The notes under the pieces are model-generated. The model did not search any database. It saw only the letters and a list, made by a program, of their open reading frames with translations, and was not told the origin of the DNA. From contig CM050648.1 of assembly GCA_027574665.1 (NCBI GenBank), forward strand, positions 39,464,700-39,528,699: a DNA stretch of 64,000 nucleotides, in the 5' to 3' direction. Origin of the DNA: Rhynochetos jubatus. Its lineage: Eukaryota > Chordata > Aves > Eurypygiformes > Rhynochetidae. The translations under genes were made by a program, and so were the position numbers. This document shows, one piece after another, positions 25,311 through 39,600 of the stretch. The first letter of the stretch is position 1. The number at the start of each line of letters is the position of its first letter.

Positions 25311-26320
25311 AACTTGAGGCAATTTCCTTTCATCCTATCACTTGTCAGTTGGACGAAGAGACCAACAACCACTCCGCTACAACGTCCTTTCAGGTGGTTG
25401 CAGAGAGCGATAAGGTCTCCTCTTCTCCAAGCTAAACCACTCCAGTTCCCTCAGGCACTCCTCACAGCACTTGTGCTCCAGATCCTTCCCCAGCTCTGTT
25501 GCCCTTCTCTGGACACACTCCAGCACCTTAATGTCCTTCTTGCAGTGAGGGGCCCAAAACTGAACAGTGTACTCAATGTGTGGCCTCCCCAGTTTCCATT
25601 ACATCGGCATAATCACTTCCCTAGTCCAGCTGGCCACACTGTTCCTGATGCAGGCCAGGATGCCACTGGCCTTCTTGGCCACCTGGGCACACTGCTGGCT
25701 CATGTTCAGCTGGCTGTCAACCAACACCCCCAGGTCCTTTTCCACCGGGCAGCTTTCCAGCCACTTGTCCCCAAGCCTGTAGCGTTGCAGGAGGCTGTTG
25801 TGACCCAAGTGAAGGATTTGGCACTTGGCCTTGGTAAACCTCATACAATTGACCTCAACCCATCGATCCAGCCTGTCCAGGTCCCTCTGAAGAGCCTTCT
25901 TACCCTCAGGCAGATCAAGACTCCTTGCCAACTTGGAGTCATCTGCAAATTTACTGAGGGTGCACCAATCTCCTTGTCCAGGTCACTGACAAAGATATTA
26001 AACAGAACTGGCCCCACTACTGATCTCTGGGGAACACCACTTGTGACCAACTGCCAACTGGATTTAACTCCATTCACCACAACTCTTTGAGCCTGGCCAT
26101 CCAGCCAGTTTTTTACCCAGTGAAGGTTGTGCCTATCCAAGCCATGAGCAGCCAGTTTCTCCAGGACAACGTTGTGGGAAACATCAAAGGCTTTACTAAA
26201 ATCCAGGCAGACAACATCCACAGCCCTTCTCTCATTCACTTAACAGGTCACCTCGTCATAGAATGAGATCAGGTTAATTAAGCAGGACCTGCCATTCATA
26301 AACTCATGCTGACTGGAATG
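25311..26320 (-). mobile_element. CR1 LINE, internal ~1 kb including part of the reverse transcriptase (defective)
   Basis: The minus strand encodes CR1 ORF2 pieces. From about 26239 the frame shows [12 protein letters not shown] (RT palm, catalytic motif A region), [38 protein letters not shown] and then breaks. The next frame, from 25931, carries the downstream part with [16 protein letters not shown] and [33 protein letters not shown]. The break is a frameshift just before the FADD catalytic box, so the element is dead. The octamer 3' terminus is absent: the 3' side ends near 25311 in the 'gaggcaatttcctttcatcctat' segment. A different CR1 subfamily from the short 3'-end copies. Sense orientation to NKAIN3. 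Confidence 0.93.
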
Positions 26321-27050
26321 ATTCAGTATGAAATATCCACTCATTATATGGCTTTGGGTAGTCTAAGGCATGGTCATCCTTGTACATTCAGTAAAGGGCA
26401 ACAGAACAACATGTATATGGAAAAAAACTACCATAAAATCCAAGACAGAAAAATAAGTTTTTAAGTCATCACCAGACATTCAGCAGAAATGGGCCTTTTT
26501 TCAAGTTTCTGAGAAACTGAGCTCTGCAGACTAAAGACACAGAAGCAGAGAAGCTGACCCCAGATGACTTACTTGTTTTATTTAGAATCTGAGCAACAAG
26601 GAGTGCCCCTGGAATCAATATGTGTCTCAGAGGTCAGATAATGCTTTAAAAGAGTAAGGCTGGAATGATACAGCAACAGAAAAAAGACCCTCACATGCAA
26701 AAGCAGACTCATATTCTTTTCTCCTCACATTGCTCTCCATCCGATCCATTCAGCTGTTTATTTTCTGCCATTATAGGAACGCCTTTCTGATTATCAGTGT
26801 TCAAATGGTGTGCACAATTTTTTGCTTGCCATTGGTGAGATTGTCTCTCTTCAAAACACATTTAATTAATTATTTTAAAAAGAAGAAGGGTTGACTCATA
26901 AATTTTCATGGAAAAGGAGTAGCCCAGACAGCTTTCACATTCATATGTTAGAAGTGATAGCAGTCGAATATAATGCTCACTTTTGCATGGGCAGGTACTA
27001 TCCAGGTTACATCACAAAACTGTGCCATAACCACCCTGTACTTATTACGG
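26321..27050. other. Intronic spacer without recognised features
   Basis: AT-rich sequence between two CR1 copies. Nothing recognised. Confidence 0.55.
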
Positions 27051-27500
27051 AATCATAGAATGGTTTGGGTTGGAAGGGACCTAAAAGATCATCTAGTTCC
27101 AACCCCCCTGCCATAAGCAGGGACACCCTTCACTAGACCAGGTTGCTCAATGCCTCATCCAGCCTGGTCTTGAACACTTCCAGGGATGGGGCACCCACAC
27201 CTTCTCTTGGCAACCTCTTCCAGCGCCTCATCACCCTCTCCATCAAGAATTTCTTCCTGACTTCCTATCTAAATCTACCCGCTTTCAGCTTACAGTCATT
27301 TTAGAATAGGATCCTTATCCCCTCACTACATGCTCTTTTAAAAAGACCTCCCCCCAAACTTTCTTGTAGCCCCTTCAGGTACTGGAAGGTGCCCTAAGGT
27401 CTCCCTGGAGCCTTCTCTTCTCCAGGCTGAACAAGCCCTCAGCCTATCCCCATAGTAGAGGTGCTCCAGCCCTCTGAGCATCTTCTCTTGGCTCGCAGGA
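27051..27500 (-). mobile_element. CR1 LINE 3'-end fragment (~450 bp)
   Basis: Begins AATCATAGAATGGTTTGGGT at 27051, with the TCATCTAGTTCCAACCCCCC block, the ORF2 C-terminal tail (frame broken), the segment ending 'ctccaggctgaacaagccc', and 'gtgctccagccctctgagcatcttctc', truncated after that. Close relative of the copies at 10061 and 29652. Confidence 0.95.
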
Positions 27501-29651
27501 AAACTTCAACACCACAGCAAACTGCTCTAAGGTAGCCTAGCCCTTGATACAGACATGGTTGCATCAGTAGGTAAGAGTTGTCTTAAGTTAAGCTCATACA
27601 TTTAAAGAGGTGATATAACATCCTGCAGGGAAAAAACAAAAATCCTGTTGGCATATGTCACATCTACATCAAAAGGCTCTTGTAATGCCTGTATGGCTAA
27701 GACTGCAGCCTGCAATTCAGACAAAACTTAAGCAATATATATCACTACAATATCTGCATGTTCCAGTGTCTTTATTATATGATCCTTATATCCAATAAAA
27801 TGTTGGAAGTCCTTATGAGGTTTTCTTCAGTTTGTGTGTGTTCTCTTTTGACCATTTCTGAAATCAGGGTCAGAACCAGCCACAAGAGATCATCTGCCTC
27901 AAGACAAAGTCAACTGTACAAATGATACAGTTTTTGATCCCTGTAACAGAACCCCTAATCCCTGAGAAATCTATTGGTTTTTTTGAAAAAGTAAAGATGT
28001 GGCCCTCTTTAACCCATAGTATCTATACTTTGGGAGCAAAAATAATTCCTGAATGAGGTAGGAAAGGGGAAGATGTGCACTGTCCACACCAGAATCTTAA
28101 CCCTTATTCTAGAAAAGTCAATAAGCATATTCTATTTTTAAAAAGGAGGACAACCAAGCCAAAGCTTTCTTCACCTGCCTAAGTAGAAAAGTGCACCTGT
28201 ACTTGAAAATGCCATTAAAGTTGTTGAGGTTTTGCCTTTCTTCTTGATATTCCCATTGCACCAGTTCTTACCACTCCTTCAGATAAGAACTGAAATGATG
28301 TGTATTTCAAAAATCTTGTCTTACATTTTTTCAAAGAAGAGCCCATTTATTATGGTTTCTCAATTTCTACCAATATTTTAGGATGATGCTGTGGAATGCA
28401 TTGGTTCCAGCCCTGAGCTGCAGGCTTGCCTCACAGCTCTTCCTTTCTCCTGACAGCTGAAGAACACAAATAATGTGCCTCTCCTGACATTTCTGGAGAG
28501 GTCTTTAGACTATGATTCCAGACACAAGTTTCTATCCTGTCAAGGAACAGTGCTTAATGCAAAAAAGTCTGTTAATGCAATGTTACGATTGAGATTTTGA
28601 ATAAATCACACTCAGGGTGGCCCAACTTTTTACTCCAAAACCTGAAATCTGTGAGATCTGTTCCACTTATTTACAGCAGGTTTTAGGTCACACTATTAGT
28701 TTTTTGAAGTGGGGTTGTTTGGTTTTAGGTTGGTTTTTTTTTTTTTAATACTAATATTCAAAGCAAAGCATTGAAATAAGAGGAAATGTCAGTTTTACCT
28801 TCCAACCTCCCCATAGGTTCTCATTATGAATCCATGGTTTTGCTACAAAATCTTGACTCACAGAGAGCAAATTTTGGAAATTAATCAAGGGGGGCTGTTA
28901 CAAACTCTGAGAACTCTGGGAGCTCTTTGGCATGTCCCAGAAGTATTGAGGAGTACAGAGAGAACAGGTAGAAAAGACAAGAAGAACCGACAAATAGCTA
29001 AATCATGTCTCTGTGAATGCCAGCAATAGGTTAGATGTTTATGAAGTTGTGTCACATCCTGCATAGTTTCTTCTCTTCTCCCATGATACGAAACACGTAA
29101 TAAAGACACAAATTACAATAGAAAGGCCAAAGTGAAGACAACCCTAATTACAGACTTGGACACTTGACAAAAATCAGTGTTTCCACTTGTCCCTAATCTT
29201 GGTTCATCATATTCAAACACACCTCACTCCCAACAGTATACCAATCCTTAATGGTATATAAACACACACCTATTAAAAAATACTGGGTAATCAAGTTACT
29301 CTTGTGTGGATTCCACTCCATGCCTCTTGGTATTCTGTAACAGTCATGCAACATTAACAGGTCTTGCCTTGGAAGGTGTGCAATGGTCATCTAAACAACA
29401 ACAGATGCACTTGTCCACATTAACAACACCTGCTTCTCACAAACACACAAAGGGAAACGTATAGCAAACTATCCGTTCCTGCCTACCACACCTTCAATGC
29501 CCTTACTATTATGTCTCTTCAGGGGAGACAAAAACACGTTCTGGAAAGGTCAGAAGCTACAGGACCATTCTGACTCTTCCCTGTAACAACTGCCTTCTGC
29601 TCAAAACCTGTGAGGGTCCTGCTGCATTTAGGATCTTTACGCTTTCCAAAA
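27501..29651. other. Intronic sequence with a T13 tract
   Basis: AT-rich. T-run at 28734-28746. No supported gene, repeat family or RNA. Confidence 0.5.
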
Positions 29652-30620
29652 TAGAATCATAGAATGGTTTGGGTTGGAAGGGACCTTAAAGACCATCTAG
29701 TTCCAACCCCCCTGCCATGGGCAGGGACACCTTCCACTAGACCAGGTTGCTCAAAGCCTCATCCAGCCTGGCCTTGAAGACAGCCACGGATGGGGCACCC
29801 ACAACTTCTCTGGGCAACACGTTCCTGTGCCTCACCACCCTTTCCGTGAAGAATTTCTTCCTGATGTCTAATCTAAATCTCCCCACTTTCAGTTTAAACC
29901 CATTACCCCTTGTCCTGTCACTACAGGCCCTTGTAAAAAGCCCCCACTCCAGCTTTCTTGTGGGCCCCCTTCAGGACTGGAAGGCTGCAATAAGGTCTCC
30001 CTAGAGCCTTCTCTTCTACAGGCTGAACAAGCCCAATTCTCTCAGCCTGTCCCCATGGCAGAGGTGCTCCAGCCCTCTGAGCATCCTCGTCGCCCTCCTC
30101 TGGACTCGTTCGAACTGATCGATATCCTTCTTATGTTGAGGGTTCCAGAGTTGCACACAGTGCTCCAGGTGGGGTCTTACAAGAGCAGAGTAGAGGGGGA
30201 GAATCCCCTCCTTAGACCTGCTGGCCACACTTCTCCTGATACAGCCCAGGATATGGTTGGCTTTCTGGGCTGCCAATAAACACTGCCAGCTCATGTCCAG
30301 CTTCTCATCCACCAGTACCCCCTAGTCCTCCTCAGGGCTGCTCTCAATCCATTCTCCACCCAGCCTGTACTTGTGCTTGGGATTGCCCCAACCCAGGGGC
30401 AGGACCTTGCACTTGGCCTTGTTGAACCTCATGAGGTTGGCAGTGGCCCACATCTCCAGGCTGTCAAGGTCCCTCTGGATGGCATCCCTTCCTTCAGCGT
30501 GTCTACTGCACCACACACCTTGCTGTCATCAGCAAACTTGCTGAGGGTGCACTCAATGCCATCATCCATGTCATTGACAAAGACGTTAAACAGGAACGGT
30601 CCCAACACCGAACCCTGGAC
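29652..30620 (-). mobile_element. CR1 LINE, ~970 bp 3' part
   Basis: The longest contiguous CR1 copy with an intact 3' end. The octamer terminus at 29652 is followed inward by the ORF2 C-terminal HWNRLP region, then upstream coding. The minus-strand frame 30016-30312 reads [50 protein letters not shown] (in part), and 30322-30516 contains [25 protein letters not shown]. Frameshifts between them show it is defective. The 5' end is truncated just inside the RT domain, past [22 protein letters not shown] near 30530-30580, so the FADD box is present but the rest of the palm is missing. Confidence 0.95.
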
Positions 30621-33600
30621 ATAATAGGACAGGGATGAAGGAGGCAGAATGATTAGAGACACAAACCCACCATTATAATCTCAAAACCTATTAAGCATTT
30701 TACTAAAATCCAGATGCAAGAAATATTTTAAAACATACCTCTGTTGTCAAAGTATGTTTTTCAAATATGCAAAGGGCACTTATCATCAAGTATTCAGCTG
30801 CCGTCTCTTAAAACTGATATTCAGCAAGCATAAATGACCACAACTCCATTGATATTAATGAATTTACAAAGGCTGGAGAGCCAGAGAAAGTGAGTTTTGA
30901 ATGATCTAATAATAGAAAAAGCAAGTGATAATGATCTCAGTTGTATCATCACCACACATCTTGTTGCTCATAAACAGACAAGCGTGATATGACCAAATTT
31001 TCCCAAGGAAAAATCGTTGTGCTATGAAAAAGCATGAATGCTTCAATCTCAAGGCCAACTTTTCTGAGAATTTGAAAGCACCAGAGAAGAAACACTTATA
31101 AAAGACAAATGGTGAGCTTGTGCTTAAGACACGAGCCTGGGAGTCATGAGTGTGGGGTTTTTTCCCTGGCTTTGTCCCAACTTCCCTATGGCCTCAAGCA
31201 AGGTCTACTACCAGCAGTGGCTGTAAAAGGCTACAAATCCACTTCTGAGCATAGCTGTGGGAAATAGTTCAGAGTTCCCAAAAAATTAAAAATAACCTGC
31301 AAAGAGGACAGAAAAAAAAATAGATCAACTAAGCAGGAAGGTTTATTGGTAAAACTCAATGCCTGTGTTAGGCTTTTGACTGGGAAGGTAAGGAAGAAAC
31401 CAGGAATCAACTGCACAAAGTGGTGCACTTAAATTTAGGCCTACATCAGCTAAATAATAAGAGGAAGGTTTATTCCACCAACAGGTCCTGTGTGTAGTTT
31501 TAGAAAACAGAACTCCAGAAATCAAAATATCAAGAAACTTGCAGGTGAATTCTGGAAAGTATGATGCAATTTCCAACCCAGTTCTGAGACTCTGCCCCTC
31601 TCTACTGAACTTCAGCCACAGGGGGACAAAAGCAAGCCCACTCCAGATAAACCTGGCCATCAGTCAACAGCAGGATACTAATGCTGCACTCCTGAGATTG
31701 TGCTGGTCTACTCCAACACGATACTCTTCATTCTTACCTTTCATCTAATCCTAAAACCACATTACAACAGCGTTATGGATTAAGATGGCCCATTGCATTC
31801 TGCTGCCCAAGACTAACCATCAGAAGACAGAAACCTGACTGGGATGAATAAATCAGGACCTCAAAGCAATAAGCTGGAATCCAGTGGTAAATGGTGTACT
31901 CAGTCTGCTCTCACAAATCTCTCCACAATAGCTGCTTCACATCCTGAGCATGTCAAAGAATCTGTGTCCTCGCATTTTGTTAATTATCCTCTTTTCATGC
32001 CAGCTGCTCTCAAACAGGCTAAGTAATTTTTATTACTATTACTTTGATCAATGCAAAAATCTAAATGAGGCTGGTTGAAAGGTCACTGACCCAGCTCCCG
32101 TGTACAGGCAAATATTCTGAAGATACCCCAGACCCAAACACAAAGGCCCTTTTACCTTCACCCATAAGAAAGAAATGAAACATCCAGTTCAAAAAGGAAC
32201 CTAGGCTGCACGAACACCAGCTACATCTCTGAGCTGGTCAACGGGTGGCTGTGACCCCAGCCTACACTCACAGGAAGTTTACAATGGATTCAAAGAAATA
32301 GATCTGGTATAACCATTCCGTTTTAGGGTTTTTTTTTTTTCCTCTTTTTCTCTCCTTTCCTCTTCTGTATGTTAATGAGAAACTTTCCAGTCTCTGATTT
32401 GACTGGTTTAAATTATCCTGACGGGTGATCTAGCAGGTGGAAAACACTGGAGTCCGAACTTTGTTTAAGGTTGTTAAGATGACAACATCATCTCAACACC
32501 TTTGGCTCTCTGGTAGCAATTCCTCAATCAGAATTAATGTGAAATACCTCAGTGCCAGTAGCTGAGAAACTCAGATAACATCTCTTTAGAGAATAAGTAT
32601 GTACATAACAATATTAATCTTACTGAGAAGTGGATTCTTTCCAGAGTGGGTCTGACTGCTTTGCCCATACTCCAGCCCCTCCAGATACAGGCCAGCTTCC
32701 CTCCAGAAGCCCTGTCGATGTGTGAGCACTGCTACCTGAGCTACAATATTCTCTGCAGGCTCATTAACAACGGCACCACACCATGCTAACTCCACAGTTC
32801 CCAGCTGCAAACTGGCTTGCCTCTGGCCATCTCAAAGCAGAATGAATATGTGACTGTCTCCAACAACTTGTGTAAGCAAACACAACATTACTTCCTTAAG
32901 AGTTCTTTGAATTCTGCATACGTGCCAAAGAATAATGGGTTATGATAACAGGAAAAAGCCTCACCTTGCAAAATATCCAGCATTTCTAATGCAAAACTGT
33001 AATTGTGCATAGATACACACTCAAATAGCACAAAAGAAATATTTTATAAAAACTGTATATGAGACTTAAAGACATCATTATATAATAAAATGACCTCAAA
33101 ATCTGAGGTATTTTCTTGCTTATCCAGAAATCGGCATATATTAACTTTTGACATTTGAAAAGCCTTTGTTCCCAACTAATAAAATGAGAGCAGAACAGAC
33201 CTTGAAAGCATCTTAAAGTAATGGAAGATTTAATAAGAAAATGGATAATAAGATACTTCTAGTCTAGCAAAAAAAAGTGGGCATATTAATAATAGATGAC
33301 CAGCACTACTCAGCATGATGTAGGCATCCGTGAAATGCTACAAAGCTAAGTCTCGTGCTAGTGAAATGCTAGCTGGTAAGACTGACTGAGTCAGTATTTG
33401 TGAAAGAAATCTTCCCTTGAGGATGTCCAATGAGTATATCCTCAACCACAACACTTTTCAGATTGGAAGTGGGTACTCATTTTTACAGGCTTCCTAATGG
33501 TTCAATGACTTCATCTAATGGCACCCTCTAATAATGCCTGTACTTACTGAGCCTGGTCAGTGGCACAGCTGCCTTGGTTACAGTTGGAACCCTCCGGGTA

Positions 33601-36600
33601 GCAATGCCTGAGTGGAAGGACACGAGCATCTGTAACTCCTGCTGTTCTCAGTGGGAGATGAGGTTACTCACTCGGGTAGAGGAGATGCTCAACACTTAGC
33701 ATAGTCAGACTAGTATGCCTCTGATATAGTTTATGTTCTTTAAAGCCACAGAGATTACCCCTTAAACACCAGCATAATTTATTGCTTTGCTTTTACAGGA
33801 AGAGAATTGAATGTGAATGGGCTGCCTTGGAAATTACTCTTCTGCCTAGATAGCTGGGATTCACTGTCAAATAAGCTTTTGTCATTCAGAGAAAAAGGTA
33901 CATGCAGAAATGAAGGTTTGCCTCCCAAGAGATTAGGTTTCTTCTTCCAATTGCAGTGAATATGCTGAAATTTCTTAGCCCATTCCAGTTACTGAAAATT
34001 GAATTGAACACGTGCGTTGACAAAGGTACCAAGAAAACCATAAACTCACAATTCTTTTATTGCAAATTAAAGAGTGGTTCTATCTGTCAGCAGAAAGAAA
34101 CCAAAACTCTTCCCTGACTCAAAACTGTTCCTTCCCTGTACGCAGATGGTCAGTTCCAGCACACTGGGGACACTTGTTTATTTTCGTGTTCTCCAGAAAA
34201 CCCTTAGGAGACTGACTCCTGTCTTTTCCAAGAGCAGGTGTCCAGGCGTGACGACACAGGGAGGAATCCCCAACTAAGCATGCAGTCAGTGCAGGTGTAG
34301 ATATTTGCAAGTACCGTTCTGCAGGAATGTTAATTGTGTCAGGATGAACTCAAATCTGTCAACACCTTAAAATAACCTTTCCAAAAGAGAAACCATAGTT
34401 ATTACATTCCTTCTCAAACAGAAAGAGATTTTTGTCTTTGCAATGAATTCGAGCACCTCTAAACCACTTCGCAGACGGTACGCAATTAAAAGGAAATGTG
34501 TTCTCCAAATTACGAGCCCACCCAAATACAAAGACTTGCCTATTGAAACCTTAATATGCTCATAGTCACCTGTATCCAATATAAAAAAAGAAATATGGTA
34601 ACCGTATGCAGAAACATGAAGAAGCACCAAGTAGAAAAACAGCCTGAACTAGGACTCCAGAGACATTCTGTAGGGCCTAAAGCAAAACATTTGCATGACT
34701 CTGTTACCTGTTTTGGTTTGTAAGCACTTGAGGCAAGGTACATCTCAGATACATATCCTAGTCCAGAGCCAACCACAGCTGCGATGCTTCAAACGATCTT
34801 TAAAAGTGCAAACCCAGCACCGGATTTGGAGCATTAATTACTTCGGCTTCTCAACAGCTAAATAAGCAGAGTGAAACCCCACAAGTATTAGGGCACTCCA
34901 GAACATTCAGTATGTGCACTAACTACAGTTCAGCCTAGGAATCTAACTACAGCCTAGAAATCTCACAGAACACTAAGAGATTCACATGGCCAAGAATTTC
35001 ACAGGTCAGATAAGCCAAGGGAACCAAATATATAAGAAAGCTAAATAAAAAGTAATTAAATTATTACCTGCACAAGGAAAAGGACAGAATCTCTGTTGCT
35101 CAGTCAGATCTCAGATTAACCTTGACACTCTTGGTAACAAGGCTCTGCAAGATACGTCCTTCTGCTTTCAGCACAAGTAAGTTGTTACATACTGGCTGAA
35201 TGCTGAAACCTGGAACCTTTCATGGATACAAAACTGCAGTGTAACTAGTTGACATCAGTTTCTCCCACACTCTAGATGATACAAGCTTGTTAGATGTGAC
35301 CAAAGTAAGTTACAGCTAGTATTGTTCTCCAGCCATATGCAATACACTTTAAAAAACATGAGGTGTGTAGAAAATCTCGGCAGATCAGGGTGGATAGAAG
35401 TTTAGCACCTGTCCCACAGCAGAACAAGCAACAAAGTTCCATCACCTAAGTGATGGGACTCAGTAACATCCTGGTGTGGCTGCTCCATGCTGCAGGTAAG
35501 GACAAGGCTTCAGGCAGCCCGCATTACTGTAGTGCTGGGCAGCACACCGCGTTCTCAGCTGCTCAGACTACGTTTTGTCAGTACATTCAACTGATCGCAG
35601 CTGTACAGATGTAACCGGTTGTAATTAAAATCTACACATGTTTACCTTCATGATGTTTACTTAAATTATGAAAAACAATACATATTAGAGAAATGAAAGG
35701 CTTCATCACTTCATCCAATTTAAATAAACCTTGGCACGTTGTGGTTACTTCTGGCACAACTCAGTCAGCTTTGGCTTTCATCAAACCACTATCACTAAAT
35801 TATACATTCATAATACAACTTTAAGGCATTCATGTCATCTAATATACTTCAATATACCCAAACTCATTTGTGACATTTGAGCGAAGTTTGGATTCAGGCT
35901 ACTGTCATTCATACATCTAATCTGTCATTCTAAATTCAGAGTTGGAGGCACTTTCCATTCCATTCTATTCCTTTTCATACTATTCCATTCCTGTTGCAAG
36001 TCCCCTGACAACAGCATTACAGTAAATCTCACGCTACAAGTTCATTTCTCAGGTACCACTCATTTACATTTCCTTCCTTTCTGAACTAACCAGACCTTTT
36101 TATAATGCTGTGCAACCAACATGATGTGAAGAACCACAAGTAACTGTGGCTTAGACTGAAAGAAATCTTACTCACTTCGTACAGATGCAAATCAATCAGA
36201 TAACCACCACATACTCTATTTTTCTACAAGTGAAGAGAAATGGACCACAGTACCATAGAAGTGTTTCTGCATTCCTTTGCTTTTTCTTCATGATGCTGGA
36301 AGAGAAGTTAGAGAAATACACATGTAGATCCTTCAGACTGGAGAGTCATCCTTATCTTTGAAAGTGCTCTGCTAAACATCACTGTCTGTTTCAACCAAGG
36401 AATTCTATCTGTCATTTGTAACTGTAAACACAGTTGCTGTTGCTTCCAGTTCTCTAGAATGATGCAGTGTTTTTAGCCACGGGTTATGGGAGACCTCAAC
36501 CACAGAAATGAAGGAGACTTTTAAGATGGGAAGAATCTTAAACCTGATGTTAACTGAGCCCATTTACAGCCACAAGTAAGTTTTTAACAGTCTTGACTGG

Positions 36601-39600
36601 TTTGGGGTTGGGGGGAACAGGGTCTGATTCCTACATTGATAAAGATGAAGATCAGAACTTGGAACTTGTTCTGAAATAACTGGGAGGAGAGCTGAGAACA
36701 AATCATCTGGCTCGAGAAAAAAGAGGAATGGGAGAACGGAAATAGTGTATCATTTCACAGCTAGGCATTGGAGCCAAGAGTTTCCTGTTGATGAGAACAG
36801 AAACAGTTTATCAGAAGAATGAGGCTGAGCACCAACCTGCAACTTTCATCAATGTAAGAATTAACTGAAAACAGTGGGAATTGGCAAAAATATCCTCCAA
36901 ATCTGGGCATTTTTAATGCTTCGTGACTGCATGTGTTCGTGAGTACACTAAAGCAGGCATCTTACAAATGTACAGCTGGGTGACTGTAGATTGATTAAAG
37001 AATCTTCAGTAGCTCAGGGGAACTCCATGAGGAGACCATCTCTCTCCAGTTTTCTGAACAGCTCCATCTGTGTTAGAGGGCAGAGAGGCTTTTGAGGTTT
37101 CTATGATGTAAATTATTCAGTCTGTAGGAGCAGCAAGGTTTCTGTTCCAGTTAAAATCTAAACACACTTACCTTGATGAAGTCTGCTTAATTAATGAAAA
37201 AATACATATTAGATAAATTAAACACTCCTCACACTGCAGTAGGAAGTTACAGCAAGCTTTTAGCATGGAAAAATAAATCACTCACAAGCAGAGGTAGAAC
37301 TACAAATTTTTGTGTGTTATTCCTACATTATAATATACTACAGTTTCCAGCTTTAGAATTCTTCAGCTTTTTATTCCTTCATTGTAGGGACCAAACTTCC
37401 AAAAGCATTTTTCTCTATGATGTACTCCATTTTAAAATCCCATTTCCAAAATGCATTTAGACATATTATAAGCTCTTTTCAATCCATCTAAAAATCTGCA
37501 TTTAATTGTTTGGGGTTTGTTTCTTTTTTCTTCTGTAGGGATGCACAAGGCTGATAAGGATTTACATGTCTACTCATTTCCACTGTGGCTTGTGCTGAGC
37601 TTCAGCTGCACGCTCATAAGCTCCAGAAGCACTCTGCTGACATGAGGTTCCGGGAACTTGCCAACAGGGCAGGGAGGCTTCAGCTTTCCCCCAACAGCAC
37701 AGAGCATCTAAGGCTCAAACAAAGGCAAAAACTGAAGTTTGACAAGAAAGACTGCCATTCATTCCAATCTCCTAGAATATATCTTTGTATCATGGTTTTA
37801 CTTCCTTGGCTCTTTTTATTCAAAAGGTCTGACACTAACACCGTAACTTTACAATAGAACAGTGAGAAACTGGCTTATCAGCAGTGGCATGTTAGAAAAG
37901 ACAGATAGGGGTTTTTCTATTAAGATCTTGTTTTCAGTGAAACCTAGTGCAGGAATTCCTCCCACACACAGAGCTAACTTTCATCTGTCCATCGAAGAAG
38001 GCTTCTATGTCCCACTTCCTTTACACTCACCTAAATGCACCTTTGTACACTCTTCATCCCATGCTCCTACATAATTTCCCTCATTATAAAAGCATTTCAG
38101 GATCTTTCTGCTCATGGTTCATCTAATTATTATTCTTGCTTTGCTTTATCTGTAGCTTCTTTGGTGTGTGTCAAAACCCTCCTTAGAGAAGTTCTACTTG
38201 GCTCATTGTCAACCATATGTTCTTTATATATATTTATACTTACTCTCAGTCAAAACTTCCATACTGATGAAATTTAAAAAACCTTTCCTCTCAACCCTCT
38301 TTGGAGAGACCTCTGGAAGATCCAACTTTGATTATTCAAGAGCATCACTCTCAACATAATTGTTTCAGAATTATCTTCCTTTTGCATTTCATAGATTTTT
38401 CAATTTTTATTACCTCATGATGTTAATTTCTGCTAGGGATAGTTGTCTGCAGAAACTGCTTGTTGTATTATGCAGAAAAATTTTCCTTTCCTTTTACTGT
38501 AATGCTGGCATTCACTGGGTGGAAGGGGTTCACTGCTGCTTTTGCTTAAACCTATCATTATAAAGAGCCTGTATGTAAAAGAATGACTTTCAGCAACTTT
38601 AATGAGAGATGGAGGGCATTCAGCAACTCGTAAGAACAAGTCTCAAATCACCACAGCATTAAAAAATCCATCATCTGAGCTGAGATTACATGCAAAGTAT
38701 GACGGTGTTTGAAGAAAGACAAGAAGATAAGGAAGTACAGTAAAAAAGTAAAAGGACTAAAATAAAATCTTTTACTACCTTTTTATTAGCGGGGTCTTAA
38801 GCACTCTGTATGTTCCTGAGATCAGAGAACAGTGATTAAATCCAGCTTACCACTGTCTTCTACAGACCTGCCAAAGGCACAGATCTGTAGCAAGATTACG
38901 AAGATCTCACTGATCACACTTAGAATAAAAAAGAGCCCATGACATACTAAAACCTGTCCTAGTGCTGCTGGCACTGCTCTGTCAAGGATTCGTAGATCCC
39001 GCTAAGTGTAGTGGTGTATGATCTGAAACCTGACAGCATACCCTTTTGGAAGGTTTGCACTCACTGTTCTTGATAGGTGAGGAGAAAACTGTTTTATCTT
39101 AGACAAATCTGAACTGCTTCAAGATTCAAAAAGTCAGAGATTTTCCATTTGCTATTGCCTGAATTCTATTTTCAAGGCAAAATGGTCAACAAATAAGATG
39201 AAATCTACAGAAAATCAATGCAATTAACGTTACTTTTCATTTAATGTGACTCACAAAGCTTATAAATACCTCCCTATGCTGACATCCCTAGCAAAGACAC
39301 CAGGTCCAGCATGAGCAAAGGCAGTGCAAACTTTATTCCGCTGTACTGCTAGCACCCATTAAAAGATGACCTGGAGAAAACACTGGCAAAAAGATCACTT
39401 CGGTCTTCACAGTACCATGGCCACCAACCTTGACCCTCCTGGTATAACAAAAAAGGTAGAAATTAGGACTAATATGGAGATGATATTTTTCTATTGATGC
39501 TGTATCAAGACCACTAACATTTTATATAAACCATAATGACATTTGCCCTCATCTAACTTGCAGTCAATTTCAAAATAGGACCTAGAGGTGAAAAACTCTA

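Noticed and set aside
25314..26090. 258-codon plus-strand ORF
   Set aside because: Antisense shadow of the CR1 ORF2 fragment on the minus strand.
29747..30624. Plus-strand ORFs of 74-85 codons
   Set aside because: Antisense shadows of the CR1 element at 29652-30620.
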